Origin: Microvirga lupini
GTDB taxonomy: Bacteria > Pseudomonadota > Alphaproteobacteria > Rhizobiales > Beijerinckiaceae
DNA: 64,000 nucleotides
NCBI RefSeq assembly: GCF_014191055.1
Contig: NZ_JACHWB010000003.1
Span: forward strand, 762,274 to 826,273
Direction: 5' to 3'
The notes beneath the pieces are model-generated. The model saw only the letters and a program-made list of their open reading frames with translations, did not search any database and was not told where the DNA came from. The position numbers and the translations under genes are program-made. Below, in pieces: positions 63,918 through 64,000 of the stretch (positions are counted from its first letter, which is position 1; the number at the start of each line of letters is the position of its first letter).

Positions 63918-64000
63918 TTGTTGAGAGGGGAAGAGAAGCGTAGGCGGCGGTGTCCTTGCGCCGGTTCTTTGGAGCCGGGTGAATAGATACCGACCTGATC

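Overview
The window reads as a chromosomal segment of a GC-rich alphaproteobacterium of the order Hyphomicrobiales (Rhizobiales). The ntrBC-ntrYX-hfq-hflX order, the aap-type amino-acid transporter, the FixLJ/FixK/cbb3 module and the rRNA leader at the right end all fit this group. A Microvirga/Methylobacterium-like member is my best guess, but that rests on overall resemblance and not on a search. No insertion sequence, phage gene, integrase or CRISPR array was found.

Layout. (1) 1-8.8 kb: nitrogen-regulation operon ntrB (cut by the window edge), ntrC, ntrY, ntrX, then hfq-hflX, with mazG convergent. (2) 8.9-18.8 kb: mostly housekeeping genes: an OsmC-like protein, a small conserved protein and, on the minus strand, rlpA, a PBP5-type DD-carboxypeptidase, tmk, holB, metG, a family-1 glycosidase-like gene, a TatD nuclease and an MBL-fold hydrolase. 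(3) 19.3 kb: tRNA-Ser(UGA). (4) 19.4-22.4 kb: a signalling unit of an orphan HigA-like regulator, a double-domain KaiC-like ATPase and a pseudo-receiver/HWE histidine kinase. About 550 bp of apparently decayed DNA follows. (5) 23.1-34.9 kb: a catabolic island with a hydantoinase-like enzyme, two paralogous ATZ/TRZ-type amidohydrolases around an Asp/Glu/hydantoin racemase, a YtcJ-like amidohydrolase, an AapJQM-like transporter without its ATPase, and a DadA/PuuB-type oxidoreductase. (6) 35-39.1 kb: a compact ferric-siderophore uptake cassette (TonB receptor, RhtX/FptX-like permease, FhuF-like reductase) with an Irr-box-like site upstream. (7) 39.4-50.2 kb: the protocatechuate branch of the beta-ketoadipate pathway (pobA/pobR; pcaDCHGIJFB under an IclR regulator), plus a BKACE enzyme and a 55-residue double-zinc-knuckle protein. 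(8) 50.4-63.1 kb: the microaerobic respiration module ccoNOQP, ccoG-fixHIS, a CcoA-like copper importer, fixK, an orphan receiver, fixJ and fixL. (9) 63.1-64 kb: the upstream region, promoter and boxA leader of an rRNA operon whose 16S gene starts beyond the window.

How the parts work together. Region 8 is a self-contained oxygen circuit. FixL senses O2 and phosphorylates FixJ, FixJ should activate fixK, and FixK should act on two perfect TTGAT-N4-ATCAA boxes placed before ccoN and before ccoG. The oxidase genes are followed by copper-loading genes (fixI, fixS and the CcoA-like permease). Region 7 converts 4-hydroxybenzoate to succinyl-CoA and acetyl-CoA. Region 5 looks like uptake and ring opening of a nitrogenous cyclic amide whose identity is not evident.

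The strongest candidates for something undescribed are the region 5 amidohydrolase/racemase cluster, the KaiC/pseudo-receiver kinase pair with its overlapping HigA, the tiny CxxCxGxG protein between the pob and pca genes, and the CcoA-like gene coupled to fixS.
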